From IMG/VR virus record IMGVR_UViG_3300021168_000073, positions 1-29,826 of that record: 29,826 nt of DNA. The stretch is one strand, 5' to 3'. Each line of letters starts with the position of its first letter. Positions within the stretch are counted from its first letter, which is position 1. Both the position numbers and the translations under genes were made by a program. Origin of the DNA: a virus. Positions 12,178 to 20,753 of this stretch are shown here, one piece after another. The notes under the pieces are model-generated. The model worked only from the letters and a program-made list of their open reading frames with translations, searched no databases and was not told where the DNA came from.

Positions 12178-12645
12178 ATGAAATCAAAGAAAGACCTTAT
12201 AAAAGAAGACTTTTATGAATTTCTTGAAAAATCAGAAATCCCACTAGAAGAATTTAAAGACTGGTACGCTAAGAACTTTTTAAAGATTCCGGTAGGCGTG
12301 TTACGTAAGCTTATGGCACGTATGAATCGAATTGCCGACGACGAGCGTTTAGGTCCAAATCGCAGACTCTTAGCGACATATCAATCTTCATATTGGTCTG
12401 CTAAACTTGCAGGAGATTCTACTGAAGAGGCTTTACTATCTGCTGTAATACTTGGCGAGTTCGTTAATCGTAACGGCTTTAAACTGTACGATAAATCTGA
12501 ACAGCCACAGAACGGCGCGGGAGATGGAAGCGGTCAAAGTAAGCTAGAAATTGCAGCATTATCAAATCTAAAAGAAGCGTTTTCAGTAATGAAGGGAAAT
12601 CTCAAAGAGGAGGGATTTTTACCCAATGACACAGCCGCAATTTAA
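12178..12645 (+). CDS. Hypothetical protein upstream of packaging genes (155 aa)
   Basis: A helical, charged protein (MKSKKDLIKEDFYEFLEK...) with a middle segment PVGVLRKLMARMNRIADDERL and a Gly/Gln-rich linker near residue 112, followed by another helix. It follows GAGGAGAAAGA. Its place before the terminase and its small helical fold would suit a small terminase or DNA-binding packaging subunit, but there is no motif to confirm that. Its end overlaps the next gene by 20 nt. Confidence 0.65.
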   Translation: MKSKKDLIKEDFYEFLEKSEIPLEEFKDWYAKNFLKIPVGVLRKLMARMNRIADDERLGPNRRLLATYQSSYWSAKLAGDSTEEALLSAVILGEFVNRNGFKLYDKSEQPQNGAGDGSGQSKLEIAALSNLKEAFSVMKGNLKEEGFLPNDTAAI

Positions 12646-12865
12646 AGTAAATAAAAGTGAAGCCGATGCCTTCGCTAAAGTATGGAATTATAAAGGTATA
12701 GCAATTCATTTAGACGACGCTTCAATACAATTTGCTACAGACTTTTCAAACGTCGTTCTTCGCAATTTTATAGGGATGTGTCAAGCACAAGCCGAACTAG
12801 AGGCAAAACAGAAATCTAATAAAATTATCGTTGAAGGGCTTGACAAAGATATCGTAACCAAGTAA
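12626..12865 (+). CDS. Hypothetical protein (79 aa)
   Basis: Its ATG lies within the end of the previous gene, with GAGGAGGGA about 10 nt upstream. The 79-residue product (MTQPQFKVNKSEADAFAKVW...) has a helical middle with FSNVVLRNFIGMCQAQAELE. No family is recognised. It ends 13 nt before tRNA-Asn, so protein genes and tRNAs share a transcript here too. Confidence 0.65.
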   Translation: MTQPQFKVNKSEADAFAKVWNYKGIAIHLDDASIQFATDFSNVVLRNFIGMCQAQAELEAKQKSNKIIVEGLDKDIVTK

Positions 12866-12878
12866 GATAAAGGTTCAT

Positions 12879-12953
12879 TGGCAAGTCGTATAATGGTAGT
12901 ACGGCGAACTGTTAATTCGTACGGCATTGGTTCGAATCCAATCTTGTCAGCCA
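12879..12953 (+). tRNA. tRNA-Asn(GUU)
   Basis: The acceptor TGGCAAG pairs with CTTGTCA, the D-loop has AATGGTA, the anticodon loop CTGTTAA has GTT, and the T-loop is TTCGAAT. Discriminator G and an encoded CCA (12951-12953) follow. It is one of two tRNAs inserted in the virion arm. Confidence 0.95.
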
Positions 12954-12954
12954 T

Positions 12955-13030
12955 CTCTCCTTAGTTCAATTGAATAGAGCAACGGGCTACGAACCCGTAA
13001 ATGCAGGTTTAAGTCCTGTGGGGGAGGCCA
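12955..13030 (+). tRNA. tRNA-Arg(ACG)
   Basis: The acceptor CTCTCCT pairs with GGGGGAG (with wobbles), the anticodon stem-loop ACGGGCTACGAACCCGT has ACG, and the T-arm is GCAGG-TTTAAGT-CCTGT. Discriminator G and an encoded CCA (13028-13030) follow. A34 would need conversion to inosine by the host TadA to read CGU/CGC/CGA. Its 3' acceptor strand also serves as a ribosome binding site. Confidence 0.93.
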
Positions 13031-13035
13031 TTTTG
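13020..13035 (+). promoter_or_regulatory. Ribosome binding site embedded in tRNA-Arg acceptor stem
   Basis: GGGGGAGG (13020-13027) is both the tRNA acceptor 3' strand plus discriminator and a near-perfect Shine-Dalgarno. It lies 5 nt before TTG 13033, the only plausible start outside the tRNA. Translation and tRNA maturation would exclude each other on the same molecule. Confidence 0.6.
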
Positions 13036-13545
13036 GAAGAAATATATAGAGCAGAAAATGGTGCCAGAATATTCGTAGGTGATGATTTAGATTACGAAAA
13101 GATTAAAGATAAACCTAATTGGAAGTCCTGTCGTATGTGTAAGTACGGAGCCGGTGGACACCAACAGACATTAGGTTATACAACCCTAGGCGCTCCAAAA
13201 GGTAAACATTATTTATCTATTGAAAAGGGCGATCACATGGCTATAAATATTATAGACATGGATGATCCTAATATGATTCCGTGGAAATGTATTACGGATG
13301 CATTGACCTATGTTAAAAAGCAAATGGACGAGGGGTATCATGTACTCATTGCTTGTAATTCAGGTCATAGTCGGGGTCCGACAACTGGATTGATGTTCCT
13401 ACGGGCTATTGGAGAATTACCGTATCATTTTGTAAAAGCAGAACAAGTCTATAGAGCCCTTTATCCTAAATACGATCCGGGTATGGGTATGAGACAAACA
13501 GCACGATCACGTTGGTCTGAACTTGATAACATGGAGAATAAATAA
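13033..13545 (+). CDS. Dual-specificity/tyrosine phosphatase-like protein (170 aa)
   Basis: The start is taken as TTG 13033 because upstream codons in this frame lie inside tRNA-Arg. The motif HVLIACNSGHSRGPT carries C108-x5-R114, the P-loop of cysteine phosphatases; MDDPN near residues 76-80 offers a general-acid aspartate. In canonical enzymes the residue before the catalytic Cys is His (HC); here it is Ala, so activity needs testing. Two further cysteines (SCRMCKYG) lie near residue 33. It may act on phosphoproteins, or be an inactive binding module. The stop overlaps the next ATG (TAATG). Confidence 0.75.
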   Translation: MEEIYRAENGARIFVGDDLDYEKIKDKPNWKSCRMCKYGAGGHQQTLGYTTLGAPKGKHYLSIEKGDHMAINIIDMDDPNMIPWKCITDALTYVKKQMDEGYHVLIACNSGHSRGPTTGLMFLRAIGELPYHFVKAEQVYRALYPKYDPGMGMRQTARSRWSELDNMENK

Positions 13546-14198
13546 TGGCTAATTCAGAAGATGATGTAAAAGATCAAGTTCGACAGACAAAGCAAAACAT
13601 CAAAGATGCTGTGACATTAAAGCCGCAACGTCAGGCCGCTTCTGATACCATTTCACACGCCATACAAGGCGCAGAAAACACTGTGAAAGGATGGGCAGGA
13701 AAGGCGGCGGATTTTATGCTTGGTCCGGCTGATAAGCGCCCGGACCTTTCTGCAAAACCCCAACCTAAAACACCAAGTTATAAAGACGGCACGGATTACG
13801 TTCCTAAGACCGGCAAAGCTTTGCTTCATAAGGGCGAAGCAGTACTAAATAAAGATGACGCATCGAAACATAGAGAGGCAAAGGGAATGACTGCTAAATA
13901 CGACGTAGCCGATGAATTAGGCGGAAAGAAAGAAACAAAACCGAAGAAAGAAATCAAGCATATGCATATCAAACATGCTGCTAATGGCGGACATATTATT
14001 AAGCATGAACATACGCACCCTGAGCACCACCCGGATGAAGAACATACTACGAAGACTGATGATGAATTAGCGAGCCACGTACTTCAGAATATGGGAACCC
14101 CTAATCCCGGTGAAGCCGAAGCGGACGCCGGTCAATCAGGTATCCCCGGAGCAGCACCCGGAGCGGCAACACAAGCTCCTCCATCGGCAGGAATGTAA
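13545..14198 (+). CDS. Disordered His-rich phage protein with tape-measure-like motif (217 aa)
   Basis: The N-terminal third is helical. Near residues 78-108 it contains YKDGTDYVPKTGKALLH followed by GEAVLNKDD. This G-T-x-Y-V-P-x-T-G-x-A-L-x-H-x-G-E-A-V phrase recurs in phage tail tape-measure and related structural proteins. A His-rich stretch (residues about 140-175, many H with E/D/K) could bind metal. The C-terminus is Pro/Ala/Gly-rich and disordered. It may be a small internal virion protein; the exact role is unknown. Confidence 0.65.
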   Translation: MANSEDDVKDQVRQTKQNIKDAVTLKPQRQAASDTISHAIQGAENTVKGWAGKAADFMLGPADKRPDLSAKPQPKTPSYKDGTDYVPKTGKALLHKGEAVLNKDDASKHREAKGMTAKYDVADELGGKKETKPKKEIKHMHIKHAANGGHIIKHEHTHPEHHPDEEHTTKTDDELASHVLQNMGTPNPGEAEADAGQSGIPGAAPGAATQAPPSAGM

Positions 14199-14210
14199 TA
14201 GAGGTTTATC

Positions 14211-14420
14211 ATGGCAGATAGTAAACACGAAACAGTAAAATTATCCCATCACCGAGTTGTGATGCATTTGCATAAAGGCGGACTTCATAGGGCACTTGGA
14301 ATTAAAGAAGGCGAAACAATTCCGAAAGAGCGCATTGAAGAGGCCATGCACAGTAATAATGAACACGTTGCTAAGATGGCTAATTTAGCTCACACAATGG
14401 GTGAATGGCATAAGAAATAA
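14211..14420 (+). CDS. Small basic His-rich protein (69 aa)
   Basis: A 69-residue protein (MADSKHETVKLSHHRVVMHL...) that follows AGAGGTTTATC. The segment HKGGLHRALGIKEGETIPKE resembles a short phage motif often seen directly before terminase genes, but no family name can be assigned. It ends 21 nt before the terminase ATG and is likely co-translated with it. Confidence 0.65.
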   Translation: MADSKHETVKLSHHRVVMHLHKGGLHRALGIKEGETIPKERIEEAMHSNNEHVAKMANLAHTMGEWHKK

Positions 14421-14441
14421 GTAGACAGGAGAATCTACAAC

Positions 14442-16484
14442 ATGAAGTTAGAAAAATTAAAACAACTTTATAATGATTGTAGAGTTCTCCCAAATTATCA
14501 GTATGCAAATTTACCAGCAGAAGAGTTTCTTAACAAAGCTTTGAAGAGTTTTAGCAAGGTTTCAGATAAGCAAAAGAAACAAATTTTAGAGTCTTGGGGT
14601 AAAGTATTAGGTAAGTCCATAAAAGATTTAACAGTTGAAGAAATCCACGAATTAGCGAACCTGCGGTTTTTGGCACAGAGCAACCTTTATTTTCTTTGCC
14701 ATTTACTTGAAAGTTATAATGAGGTAACAGTCAGTACACATGAGGAAATTTGTAACGATTTCTTCGTGCAAAAAGACCCCACTTTTACCGTATTCAAAGA
14801 TTTTGCTAATCAATACACAGAATTAAAAGATAGAATGCTTTTAGTTCCCCGTGGAGGCTTTAAATCTAGTATTGATATGGCGGATTGTATCCAATGGGTA
14901 TTATGCTTCCCGGCCATCACTATTCTTATTCTTACAGGAGTTTATGACCTTGCAGGCGACTTCGTAGGAGAAATTAAGCGTCACTTTACACTCGAAGAGA
15001 CTGGCGGATTTGGTGCTAAAAATAAAGCCCTGTACGGCCCAAGAAAGATCATGGATAAGCAGACAGGTGAATGGTCAGAAAGTATGTTTCAAATACTTTT
15101 TCCTGAGCATTGCATTACACCGACTGATGGCACAATGTTTGAATATCAGACGCCTGCTGAATCAGACAAGAAAGAACCAACAGTTAGAGCGGCATCGATT
15201 GAACAAGCACTATCTGGTTCCCACTTTGACATATTAAAACTAGATGACGTTGTGACCAACGAGAATAGTCAAACACCTGATAGAATGCTTAAGATCAATA
15301 AGCAAATAGAAATCAATAAAGCCATGATGAACCCATATGGGTTTTTCGATGTTATTGGAACGTGGTATGACGAAAATGATTTCTATGGTATTACCATTCA
15401 CCAAGAGGAAACCTTTGCAAAAGAGCAAGGTATTGTTGAGGGTATATATGGTTCAGTAGACAGCGGAAGATTCAATAGCTCAGTCTATTGTAGAATTTAC
15501 CTCCGCGCAGCATGGTGGCCTACCGAGGCGGCACTTAAAGCTGGAAAGATTGAAGATGAAATGACAAAGGAAGATTGGGAACTATGGTTTCCAGATCGTC
15601 TTACGTATGAGTTTTTATCAAAGGAAAAGAAGACTGATAAAACCGGAACCACTTTTGCTATTAAGTATTTGAATGATCCGCGCAAGATGCATAAGGTAAA
15701 ATTCCCAAGAGAATTGCTTATTCGTCGTACGCTACCCCATCATCAGTTACCACCAAGCGGAAATGGGATCATTGTAACCGCTGTAGATACAGCCTACAGT
15801 ACAAAGAATTGGGCAGACTATACAGTTATTTTGACCGGTCTTATCTTCGGTGGACGTTTCTATATTGTAAATATGGTACGTGGACGTTTCAACGAAGATG
15901 ATTTACCAAAAGTCATTGCACAGACAGCTTATAAATGGAAGCCAAAAAGGATTTCTATTGAAGACTCAGTAGGTGTTAAGTGGTTTGGTAAAGAACTTCG
16001 TCGAGAAATGGACAGGCTTCAAATATCAATTCCAGTAGAATATGTATCACTAGGATATGGAAGTAAGTTACGTTCAAAGCAATTAAAAGCAAAACCAGTT
16101 CTAAGACTATTAGGCGATGAACGTTTATATTTTCTGAATTCATGCGAAGGGCTTGAAGATATCTATAATGAAATGTCACAGTTCACAGGAACAAGTGACG
16201 ATAAACATGATGATATTGTTTCAGCCATTTCTTTGCTAGTAGAACAATATAGCGGGTATGCAGACGTAGATAGTCGCATCAATTCTGTAAATCAAGATTA
16301 TGTATTAAATCAGAAATCCATAGAGGTTTATAACAGAACGTATTGTTTAGGTAAGTACGCGCAATACAATGAAGTAGGACCGATAGATGAAAACCCTGTA
16401 ACAAACTACCAAATCGATAAAGCCCAAACGCAAAGCGTCGTACAAGATTCTTATATTGATCCCTTGCAAGACTTATTTCGTTAA
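14442..16484 (+). CDS. Terminase large subunit
   Basis: This packaging motor pumps DNA into the procapsid. The ATPase domain has a Walker A-type loop LLVPRGGFKSS (about residues 132-142) and Walker B ILKLDDVV (about 264-271). The C-terminal RNase H-like nuclease shows VTAVDTAYS (about 446), ISIEDS (about 504) and DDKHDDIVSAIS (about 586), the usual acidic triad. At 680 residues it is longer than most terminases, with a helical N-terminal extension of about 90 residues. It follows AGGAGAATCTACA. It is followed by a small gene and the portal gene. Confidence 0.95.
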   Translation: MKLEKLKQLYNDCRVLPNYQYANLPAEEFLNKALKSFSKVSDKQKKQILESWGKVLGKSIKDLTVEEIHELANLRFLAQSNLYFLCHLLESYNEVTVSTHEEICNDFFVQKDPTFTVFKDFANQYTELKDRMLLVPRGGFKSSIDMADCIQWVLCFPAITILILTGVYDLAGDFVGEIKRHFTLEETGGFGAKNKALYGPRKIMDKQTGEWSESMFQILFPEHCITPTDGTMFEYQTPAESDKKEPTVRAASIEQALSGSHFDILKLDDVVTNENSQTPDRMLKINKQIEINKAMMNPYGFFDVIGTWYDENDFYGITIHQEETFAKEQGIVEGIYGSVDSGRFNSSVYCRIYLRAAWWPTEAALKAGKIEDEMTKEDWELWFPDRLTYEFLSKEKKTDKTGTTFAIKYLNDPRKMHKVKFPRELLIRRTLPHHQLPPSGNGIIVTAVDTAYSTKNWADYTVILTGLIFGGRFYIVNMVRGRFNEDDLPKVIAQTAYKWKPKRISIEDSVGVKWFGKELRREMDRLQISIPVEYVSLGYGSKLRSKQLKAKPVLRLLGDERLYFLNSCEGLEDIYNEMSQFTGTSDDKHDDIVSAISLLVEQYSGYADVDSRINSVNQDYVLNQKSIEVYNRTYCLGKYAQYNEVGPIDENPVTNYQIDKAQTQSVVQDSYIDPLQDLFR

Positions 16485-16494
16485 GGAGTGTTCC

Positions 16495-16656
16495 ATGACG
16501 GGAAAAACTCTAGGACAGATTAAAGAGTCTATTCTAACGAATTATAAGAAAGATTTTCCCGGTGAGGCGATAAATGGTAAAGTGTTTGCAACCTACGTCT
16601 TAGATAGATACGCAAAATTGTTATATAAAATTTACCAAAAAGCGGAAAAGAAATAG
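16495..16656 (+). CDS. Small hypothetical protein between terminase and portal (53 aa)
   Basis: The start ATG 16495 follows TTAAGGAGTGTTCC; upstream codons of the same frame lie in the terminase gene. The product (MTGKTLGQIKESILTNYKK...) is basic and helical, 53 residues, with a Lys-rich C-terminus. It sits 10 nt from the terminase stop and 9 nt from the portal ATG. No family is recognised. Confidence 0.65.
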   Translation: MTGKTLGQIKESILTNYKKDFPGEAINGKVFATYVLDRYAKLLYKIYQKAEKK

Positions 16657-16665
16657 GGAGCTACA

Positions 16666-18777
16666 ATGGCGGTAATTCAACCGGATACTGGAAATACACA
16701 AAGAGAATTGACTCCGCAGGATTACAAAGCGAACGGAGTACTGAATAATACAGGTGCAGAAATTGCCCTTGTAGTAGGCTCCGCAACAAAAGCAGAGCAA
16801 TTCATCCAAAATAAGCAGTACGCATTGCTTTGGAGAGATGCGGATTTGTTATACCAATCTCCGCGTCCAATGTCCGTATTTGAAAATACTTACATTTTGG
16901 AACCAAACGTACAGCGTTTTACAGTAGCTAAAGTTGTAAACTCAATTGTTCCACAATTATACAAGGGTTTATTTTATGAAGACCCGCCAATGGTGCTTCG
17001 TCCGCGTCCCGGTGTTTCACAAGATGTAATTGATGCTAAGACGGCTTTATTTTCAACACTATTAGATGATTGTAATTTCAAGATCGAAACTAAAATAGGT
17101 CTTGAACAAATGGCAACATTCGGTACAGGTATTTGGAAATGGGGAATTAAGTACAAAGAAATTATTACCAAGAAACGTAAAGCGACAGTAGATAAGGTAT
17201 CTGGTGGCCCACAAGGTTACGAAGATACTGCAATGATTCCACAAGATAAGCCGCCCGTTATTGAAATTACCAAACGCTATGCTCCTAGACCTTTTATAGA
17301 AAGCAAGCAACTCGATAAGGTTTTAGTTGACCCACATTGCTGTGTAGGCGATATTCGTAGAGCAGATTTTGCCATCGATCAACGCTACATGGATTATTAT
17401 CAACTTAGTGATCTTATCAAAGGTATACAAGAATTACCCGAAGGCCATCCAGATAAAGCAGGATGGATACTACCCTCTGAGAGTGATTTAAAGGCATGGT
17501 TCATGCCGCCCACTGAAGCCGGGGAATTAGGAAATTCTGTTACCGATCAAGCGATGTACATTCGTGGGGTAGTTCACCACGCCGAAGAGATAACGAATCA
17601 AGTTTCACCGGATTTACTATTACAGAAATTAGAAGTATTAGAATATTGGGATAAGAGACGTAAGATTATCATTATCCAGAGAAAGCACAAACTTTACTCT
17701 GGCGTGAACAATTTTGGAGTTCTCCCATTCTTTTCAGCTAATTGGTGGAATAGACCAAAAGCATTTTACGGAATGGGATTGGGCCTGATTGTCGGACAAA
17801 ACCAGCGCGTTGACCAAGGAACCATCAATGCTATCCTGAAAATCCTGTCATTTGGTGTTAATCCAATCTACCTGCGTCGTAGAGATAGTAACTCACCTAC
17901 GCAGATGATTCGTACAGGGATTGGAAAAATCCTGACAGTAGATACGGAAGTTGAGAAGGCGTTTAAACTGTTGGAAACTCCTAAAGTTCCTACGGATGTT
18001 TGGAGTGCGCTGTCAGAATCCGAAAAAGCTACAGAAAGTAGCAGCGGAGCAGACCAACAGCTTGTACAAGGCTCTAGTTCCGGCCCAAGATCATCGATGG
18101 GACGTACCGCAACGGGTGCAACTAATCTAGCGGGTGCTTCGGCAACCAGACTAGATGGACCGCTTGATAACTTTATTGAACAAGTGTTCAAACCGTGGCT
18201 TTATGTCTTAGATATGCTCGTATTCGAGAACTTCTCGGATGCCGAAATATACAAAATACTTGGCGAGGAAATGGGCAAAGACTTTGAACTGTCGATGCAA
18301 GATTTCCATGACGCTATTATTGAGTATGAGGTATTAGCCGGTGCATCGCTCGCAGCGAAGAGAACCATGTCGCAATCAATGACCCTGATTACGCAGATTT
18401 TCGAGAACCCAACGATTCAAGAAAACCTCGCGGATATTAATGAGGAATATATTGATTTCAAAGAAATTCTCAAGATGTGGATGCAAGCAAGTGAGTGGAA
18501 AGACTTCAACGATATAGTAAAGCCGATGACGCAGGCCATGAAAGATAAACGAAAGGCTCAGTCGCAGGCAGCACAACAGCAATCAAAACTAGCCACACAG
18601 CAAAAGATTAGTCAGCAAAATGCCCAACAGAAGTCACAACTTCAACAAGAGGCAATTGATGGCCGTATCAAAGAAAGACTTGCTGTAGGGGCGGTATTAA
18701 ATAGTACTAAAGCGGAAGCCAATACTGGTGAGCCTGATACTTCAGGTCTTGGCGGTCAAGAAGCACCCGTAGAATAA
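16666..18777 (+). CDS. Portal protein
   Basis: A 703-residue protein placed between terminase and scaffold/capsid genes, as portals are. The middle contains GVLPFFSANWWNRPKAFYG and GLIVGQNQRVDQGTINAILK, matching the helical crown/wing region of podovirus-type portals. The C-terminal 90 residues are Gln/Lys-rich coiled-coil (QSQAAQQQSKLATQQK) ending in a disordered tail, as in portal barrels. It forms the dodecameric ring for DNA entry and tail attachment. It follows GGGAGCTACA. Confidence 0.88.
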   Translation: MAVIQPDTGNTQRELTPQDYKANGVLNNTGAEIALVVGSATKAEQFIQNKQYALLWRDADLLYQSPRPMSVFENTYILEPNVQRFTVAKVVNSIVPQLYKGLFYEDPPMVLRPRPGVSQDVIDAKTALFSTLLDDCNFKIETKIGLEQMATFGTGIWKWGIKYKEIITKKRKATVDKVSGGPQGYEDTAMIPQDKPPVIEITKRYAPRPFIESKQLDKVLVDPHCCVGDIRRADFAIDQRYMDYYQLSDLIKGIQELPEGHPDKAGWILPSESDLKAWFMPPTEAGELGNSVTDQAMYIRGVVHHAEEITNQVSPDLLLQKLEVLEYWDKRRKIIIIQRKHKLYSGVNNFGVLPFFSANWWNRPKAFYGMGLGLIVGQNQRVDQGTINAILKILSFGVNPIYLRRRDSNSPTQMIRTGIGKILTVDTEVEKAFKLLETPKVPTDVWSALSESEKATESSSGADQQLVQGSSSGPRSSMGRTATGATNLAGASATRLDGPLDNFIEQVFKPWLYVLDMLVFENFSDAEIYKILGEEMGKDFELSMQDFHDAIIEYEVLAGASLAAKRTMSQSMTLITQIFENPTIQENLADINEEYIDFKEILKMWMQASEWKDFNDIVKPMTQAMKDKRKAQSQAAQQQSKLATQQKISQQNAQQKSQLQQEAIDGRIKERLAVGAVLNSTKAEANTGEPDTSGLGGQEAPVE

Positions 18778-18843
18778 AGCCGGTGGGAGTTAGGTACTTC
18801 ATCGTCCACTTGAAAACCCTAACGAATTCCATAAAGGAGAAGT

Positions 18844-19197
18844 ATGGAAGTAGATTTCACATTCAAACCAGAATTAGTTTTAGATCAACAAGAGATAGCA
18901 GAACTTGCGGCGGTCATAGGACAGCCCGGATTTAAAGTAGTTGCGAAAATTCATAGAACTTGTGTAGATTGGTTTGTAAGACAACTGATTAATACAGACG
19001 TTAAAGATAAAGACGCAATTATAGCACGGCACATGCAGTCACAAACGGCTGCTCAATTATATACATTGGTATTAGATTCGATTAATAACACAGTGGACGA
19101 GTATATACACTCGCGCCCATCAGATAAACCAGTAGACGCAGTTCAAGGGTTAGATTTTGGAGAGGATTCGAACACGGAGGAGGATAGCGTTCTATGA
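18844..19197 (+). CDS. Hypothetical protein before scaffold (117 aa)
   Basis: A 117-residue acidic, helical protein (MEVDFTFKPELVLDQQEIAE...) that follows AAAGGAGAAGT. Its TGA overlaps the next ATG (ATGA), so it is coupled to the scaffold-like gene. The C-terminus is very acidic. Position and size suggest a head-assembly accessory. No family is recognised. Confidence 0.7.
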   Translation: MEVDFTFKPELVLDQQEIAELAAVIGQPGFKVVAKIHRTCVDWFVRQLINTDVKDKDAIIARHMQSQTAAQLYTLVLDSINNTVDEYIHSRPSDKPVDAVQGLDFGEDSNTEEDSVL

Positions 19198-20108
19198 GTG
19201 AACAACAGGAATTAGAAGTAAAGAAGTACATCTATCAACCGACAGATGAAGACGGCAGACCAATCGGCGGGAAACAAGTTCTGGAATATACGACCCACGA
19301 GGAACTAGCAGACAAGTTAAGGGAACAGAACGTACTATTAATTCGTAAACTACGCCAAGAGACACGTAAAGTACGTTTAGGGATTGTCGATGACGAGGAA
19401 ATTTCAGCCGATACACCACGTTTTCAAGGTTTTACGGATTTCCATCCCCGCGATTTAAGCGATGAAGAACGTTATGATTTGGCTCGGAAACTACAAGACC
19501 CTACCACAGCTTTTGAAGCAGTAAATACCATTGTAGAAGCGCAAGTAGGCGCACCTTTAAGTGATATTGGAGCTAAATTAAGCGCTGGCGAACGGGAAAA
19601 CTTGTCATTACGGGCAAAAATTGAAGCTAATGCTTTCGTGAATGATAATCCTGATTATTACAAGTGTCAGGAAAACTTTGAAGCCATTACTTCATGGATG
19701 GTCCGTTATGATTTAGCGCCCATCAAGGCTAACTACCAGAAAGCATATGACACCCTAAAGGCACAGGGCGTTTTGATTTTAGGAGCCGCGCCGACTCCGG
19801 TTGCGACTCCGGTTGCCGAAGCAGCACCAGTTGTAGAACCAGTAGTTGTGGAGCAAGCACCGCCCGTTTACCCCCGCATTGCGAGTGGGTTAAATAACGA
19901 TAATAGTTCCTCAGTCGGACCGATTATTCCAACTGGTAGCGATATTGTATACGAAGTTATTTCTAACGGCCAGAAGCGCATTCTTACAGGTTTACAAGCA
20001 ATTAAGGCTATGCCAAGTGAGGAGTATAAAAAGCGTCTTCTACAAGATAAGGAATTCGGTAAGAAAGTCGATAGACTAGAAGCAGAGGCAAGAAAACCGC
20101 GAGTATAA
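19194..20108 (+). CDS. Scaffold-like head assembly protein (304 aa)
   Basis: The layout is portal, this gene, then capsid, which is the usual site of the scaffold. The sequence is charged and helical up to residue 195, then has a Pro/Val/Ala linker (TPVATPVAEAAPVVEPVVVE), then a helical, basic C-terminal part. Scaffolds are typically helical with a basic C-terminal capsid-binding segment. No protease motif is seen. The role is inferred from position and composition. Confidence 0.7.
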   Translation: MSEQQELEVKKYIYQPTDEDGRPIGGKQVLEYTTHEELADKLREQNVLLIRKLRQETRKVRLGIVDDEEISADTPRFQGFTDFHPRDLSDEERYDLARKLQDPTTAFEAVNTIVEAQVGAPLSDIGAKLSAGERENLSLRAKIEANAFVNDNPDYYKCQENFEAITSWMVRYDLAPIKANYQKAYDTLKAQGVLILGAAPTPVATPVAEAAPVVEPVVVEQAPPVYPRIASGLNNDNSSSVGPIIPTGSDIVYEVISNGQKRILTGLQAIKAMPSEEYKKRLLQDKEFGKKVDRLEAEARKPRV

Positions 20109-20109
20109 G

Positions 20110-20538
20110 ATGATCGTTAGAGAATATGACGTTAAAGACTTACGCTCTGTTTTTACTATCAATAAAACCTGTCATCAAAAACCACAACCTAATGTAGAAC
20201 TTTTGGAACAATTGCATAAAGGTCAAACATGGGTTGCTGTGGAAAATAATGAAGTGGTTGGTTTTTTATTATCTACTTACAAAGAAGGTCCATATGTTTA
20301 CAACATTGCCGTACTTCCTGAACATAGAGGAAAAGGAATAGCAACGGAATTGTTTAAAGTATGTCATCAATTTTACAATGGAATGGGTTATATATATCTA
20401 TACGTAGATGTAACTAATCCAGCCCAAAAACTATACTTCGATTTGGGGTATAGAGTTAAACGTATCAAAGAGGATTTTTACGGACATATGCAAGATGCAT
20501 TAGTCATGATAAAACTTCTCAATATTTCCGCTGAATAG
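20110..20538 (+). CDS. GNAT-family N-acetyltransferase (142 aa)
   Basis: The acetyl-CoA-binding motif A is clear: NIAVLPEHRGKGIATELF (about residues 76-93), with R-G-K-G-I-A as the Q/R-x-x-G-x-G/A loop. Downstream, YLYVDVTNPAQKLYFDLGY and the next residues give the usual motif B. The full length (142 residues) matches a single RimI/N-acetyltransferase domain. It is inserted between scaffold-like and capsid genes, 1 nt after the former, like a moron. It could acetylate a phage or host protein or a small molecule; the substrate is unknown. Confidence 0.9.
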   Translation: MIVREYDVKDLRSVFTINKTCHQKPQPNVELLEQLHKGQTWVAVENNEVVGFLLSTYKEGPYVYNIAVLPEHRGKGIATELFKVCHQFYNGMGYIYLYVDVTNPAQKLYFDLGYRVKRIKEDFYGHMQDALVMIKLLNISAE

Positions 20539-20571
20539 ACGACGTGAGTTTTCATTCAGCAAAAAAAGATT

Positions 20572-20664
20572 CACAGTCGGATTACTGTAAGAATCACCAA
20601 TAGCGTGAGGCAACTTCGGTTAGAGTCTTAACTGAAGTAAATGAACACACAGTCGGATTACTGT
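20572..20664 (+). repeat. Duplicated 17-nt hairpin in the capsid 5' untranslated region
   Basis: CACAGTCGGATTACTGT occurs at 20572-20588 and again, identical, at 20648-20664. Each contains a 5-bp ACAGT/ACTGT stem. Between them is a 10-bp hairpin (20613-20622 with 20629-20638). Confidence 0.8.
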
Positions 20665-20729
20665 TGTAAGTAGTTTACGCGATAAAGGACATGAAAAGGA
20701 AAATCTATAATTTCTGGAGGGAAACTAGC

Positions 20730-20747
20730 TTTTCCTGAAAAGGAAAA
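20730..20747 (+). promoter_or_regulatory. GAAA-loop hairpin sequestering the capsid Shine-Dalgarno
   Basis: TTTTCCT (20730-20736), GAAA, AGGAAAA (20741-20747) is a 7-bp GNRA hairpin that contains the AGGA ribosome binding site of the capsid ATG 20754. A second GAAAAGGAAAA copy at 20693-20703 could compete for TTTTCCT and release the site. Confidence 0.6.
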
Positions 20748-20753
20748 CAAAAC

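Noticed and set aside
12970-13032. In-frame ATG 12970 upstream of the phosphatase
   Set aside because: It lies inside tRNA-Arg(ACG), so TTG 13033 with the GGGGGAGG site was chosen.
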